The position numbers and the translations under genes are program-made. DNA of 64,000 bases from Achromobacter ruhlandii (lineage in GTDB: Bacteria; Pseudomonadota; Gammaproteobacteria; Burkholderiales; Burkholderiaceae_B). The stretch lies in assembly GCF_902859695.1 (NCBI RefSeq), contig NZ_CADIJL010000025.1, positions 1-64,000 of the forward strand, given 5' to 3'. Under the pieces are notes generated by a model, which saw only the letters and a list, made by a program, of their open reading frames with translations, ran no database searches and was not told the origin of the DNA. Each line of letters begins with the position of its first letter. Within the stretch, counting starts at the first letter, position 1. This document shows positions 63,913 to 64,000 of this stretch, piece after piece.

Positions 63913-64000
63913 CGGGCCGCCACCGCGGCGCGAACGAGGCGCGAGGGGGCGTGAAAGAGGCGCGAGCGAGGCGCGAACGCGGCCCCCTGCGGACCCGAAC
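63913..64000. repeat. Short GAGGCGCGA-type repeats at the window edge
   Basis: GAGGCGCGA occurs three times at about 63935-63982, with a related GGGGCGTGAA between. No gene is seen in the last 88 bases, and the sequence ends before the next feature can be judged. Confidence 0.5.

Overview
The window is about 67% G+C and falls into two parts. Positions 1-35269 are the right-hand part of an integrative conjugative element (ICE) of the Tn4371 type. Positions 35270-64000 are chromosome. The chromosomal gene order (purine permease, tsaD, plsY, surE-pcm-nlpD without rpoS, rlmD, the copper genes, a peroxiredoxin-glutaredoxin hybrid, rlmJ, ppiD, tesA/ybbA, serB) fits a beta-proteobacterium of the Alcaligenaceae such as Achromobacter or Bordetella. 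The genus is inferred, not proven.

ICE layout, mostly on the minus strand and read from the right end: tyrosine integrase and a YhcG-type nuclease (32823-35086), radC, DUF2958, DUF932 and ParB maintenance genes (27071-32488), DUF736, XRE, DUF2958, DUF2285 and AlpA-like regulators (23462-26319), repA with three iteron-like repeats, parA and a small RHH protein, DUF2840 and traF (20267-23447), then the relaxase (17848-19830). Cargo lies at 9976-17812. It is followed by a LysR regulator, an EexN-like lipoprotein, traG and the trb mating-pair genes, which run off the left edge inside trbL.

The cargo is a fluoride-resistance locus. A consensus-like promoter and a clear fluoride (crcB-type) riboswitch at about 14926-14984 precede a CLC-F fluoride/proton antiporter. 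Co-directional genes follow: a divergent DUF190 protein, the CrcB/Fluc channel, a second DUF190 protein, a small membrane protein, an enolase and a histidine-phosphatase (phosphoglycerate-mutase-like) protein. Enolase is the classical cellular target of fluoride, so the locus seems to combine ion export with a spare copy of the target enzyme. The enolase has a non-standard, one-residue-longer catalytic flap. No strong terminator is visible until just before traG, so the riboswitch-led transcript might also cover the LysR and entry-exclusion genes. Divergently, a three-gene set encodes a stand-alone ChrB N-terminal-like protein, an endonuclease/exonuclease/phosphatase protein and an MFS transporter. 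No chrA is present and its role is unknown.

The ICE end is marked by ATGAAAAA (35262-35269; TTTTTCAT on the other strand). This coincides with the U-tract of the intrinsic terminator of the chromosomal NCS2 purine permease. Chromosomal features worth noting are a CueR-copA-copZ copper block with two matching MerR-type promoters, the surE-pcm-nlpD string without rpoS, a divergent tesA/ybbA pair sharing one CATG, and an AfuABC-like ABC transporter facing a LysR-serB pair. No rRNA, tRNA or CRISPR array was seen.
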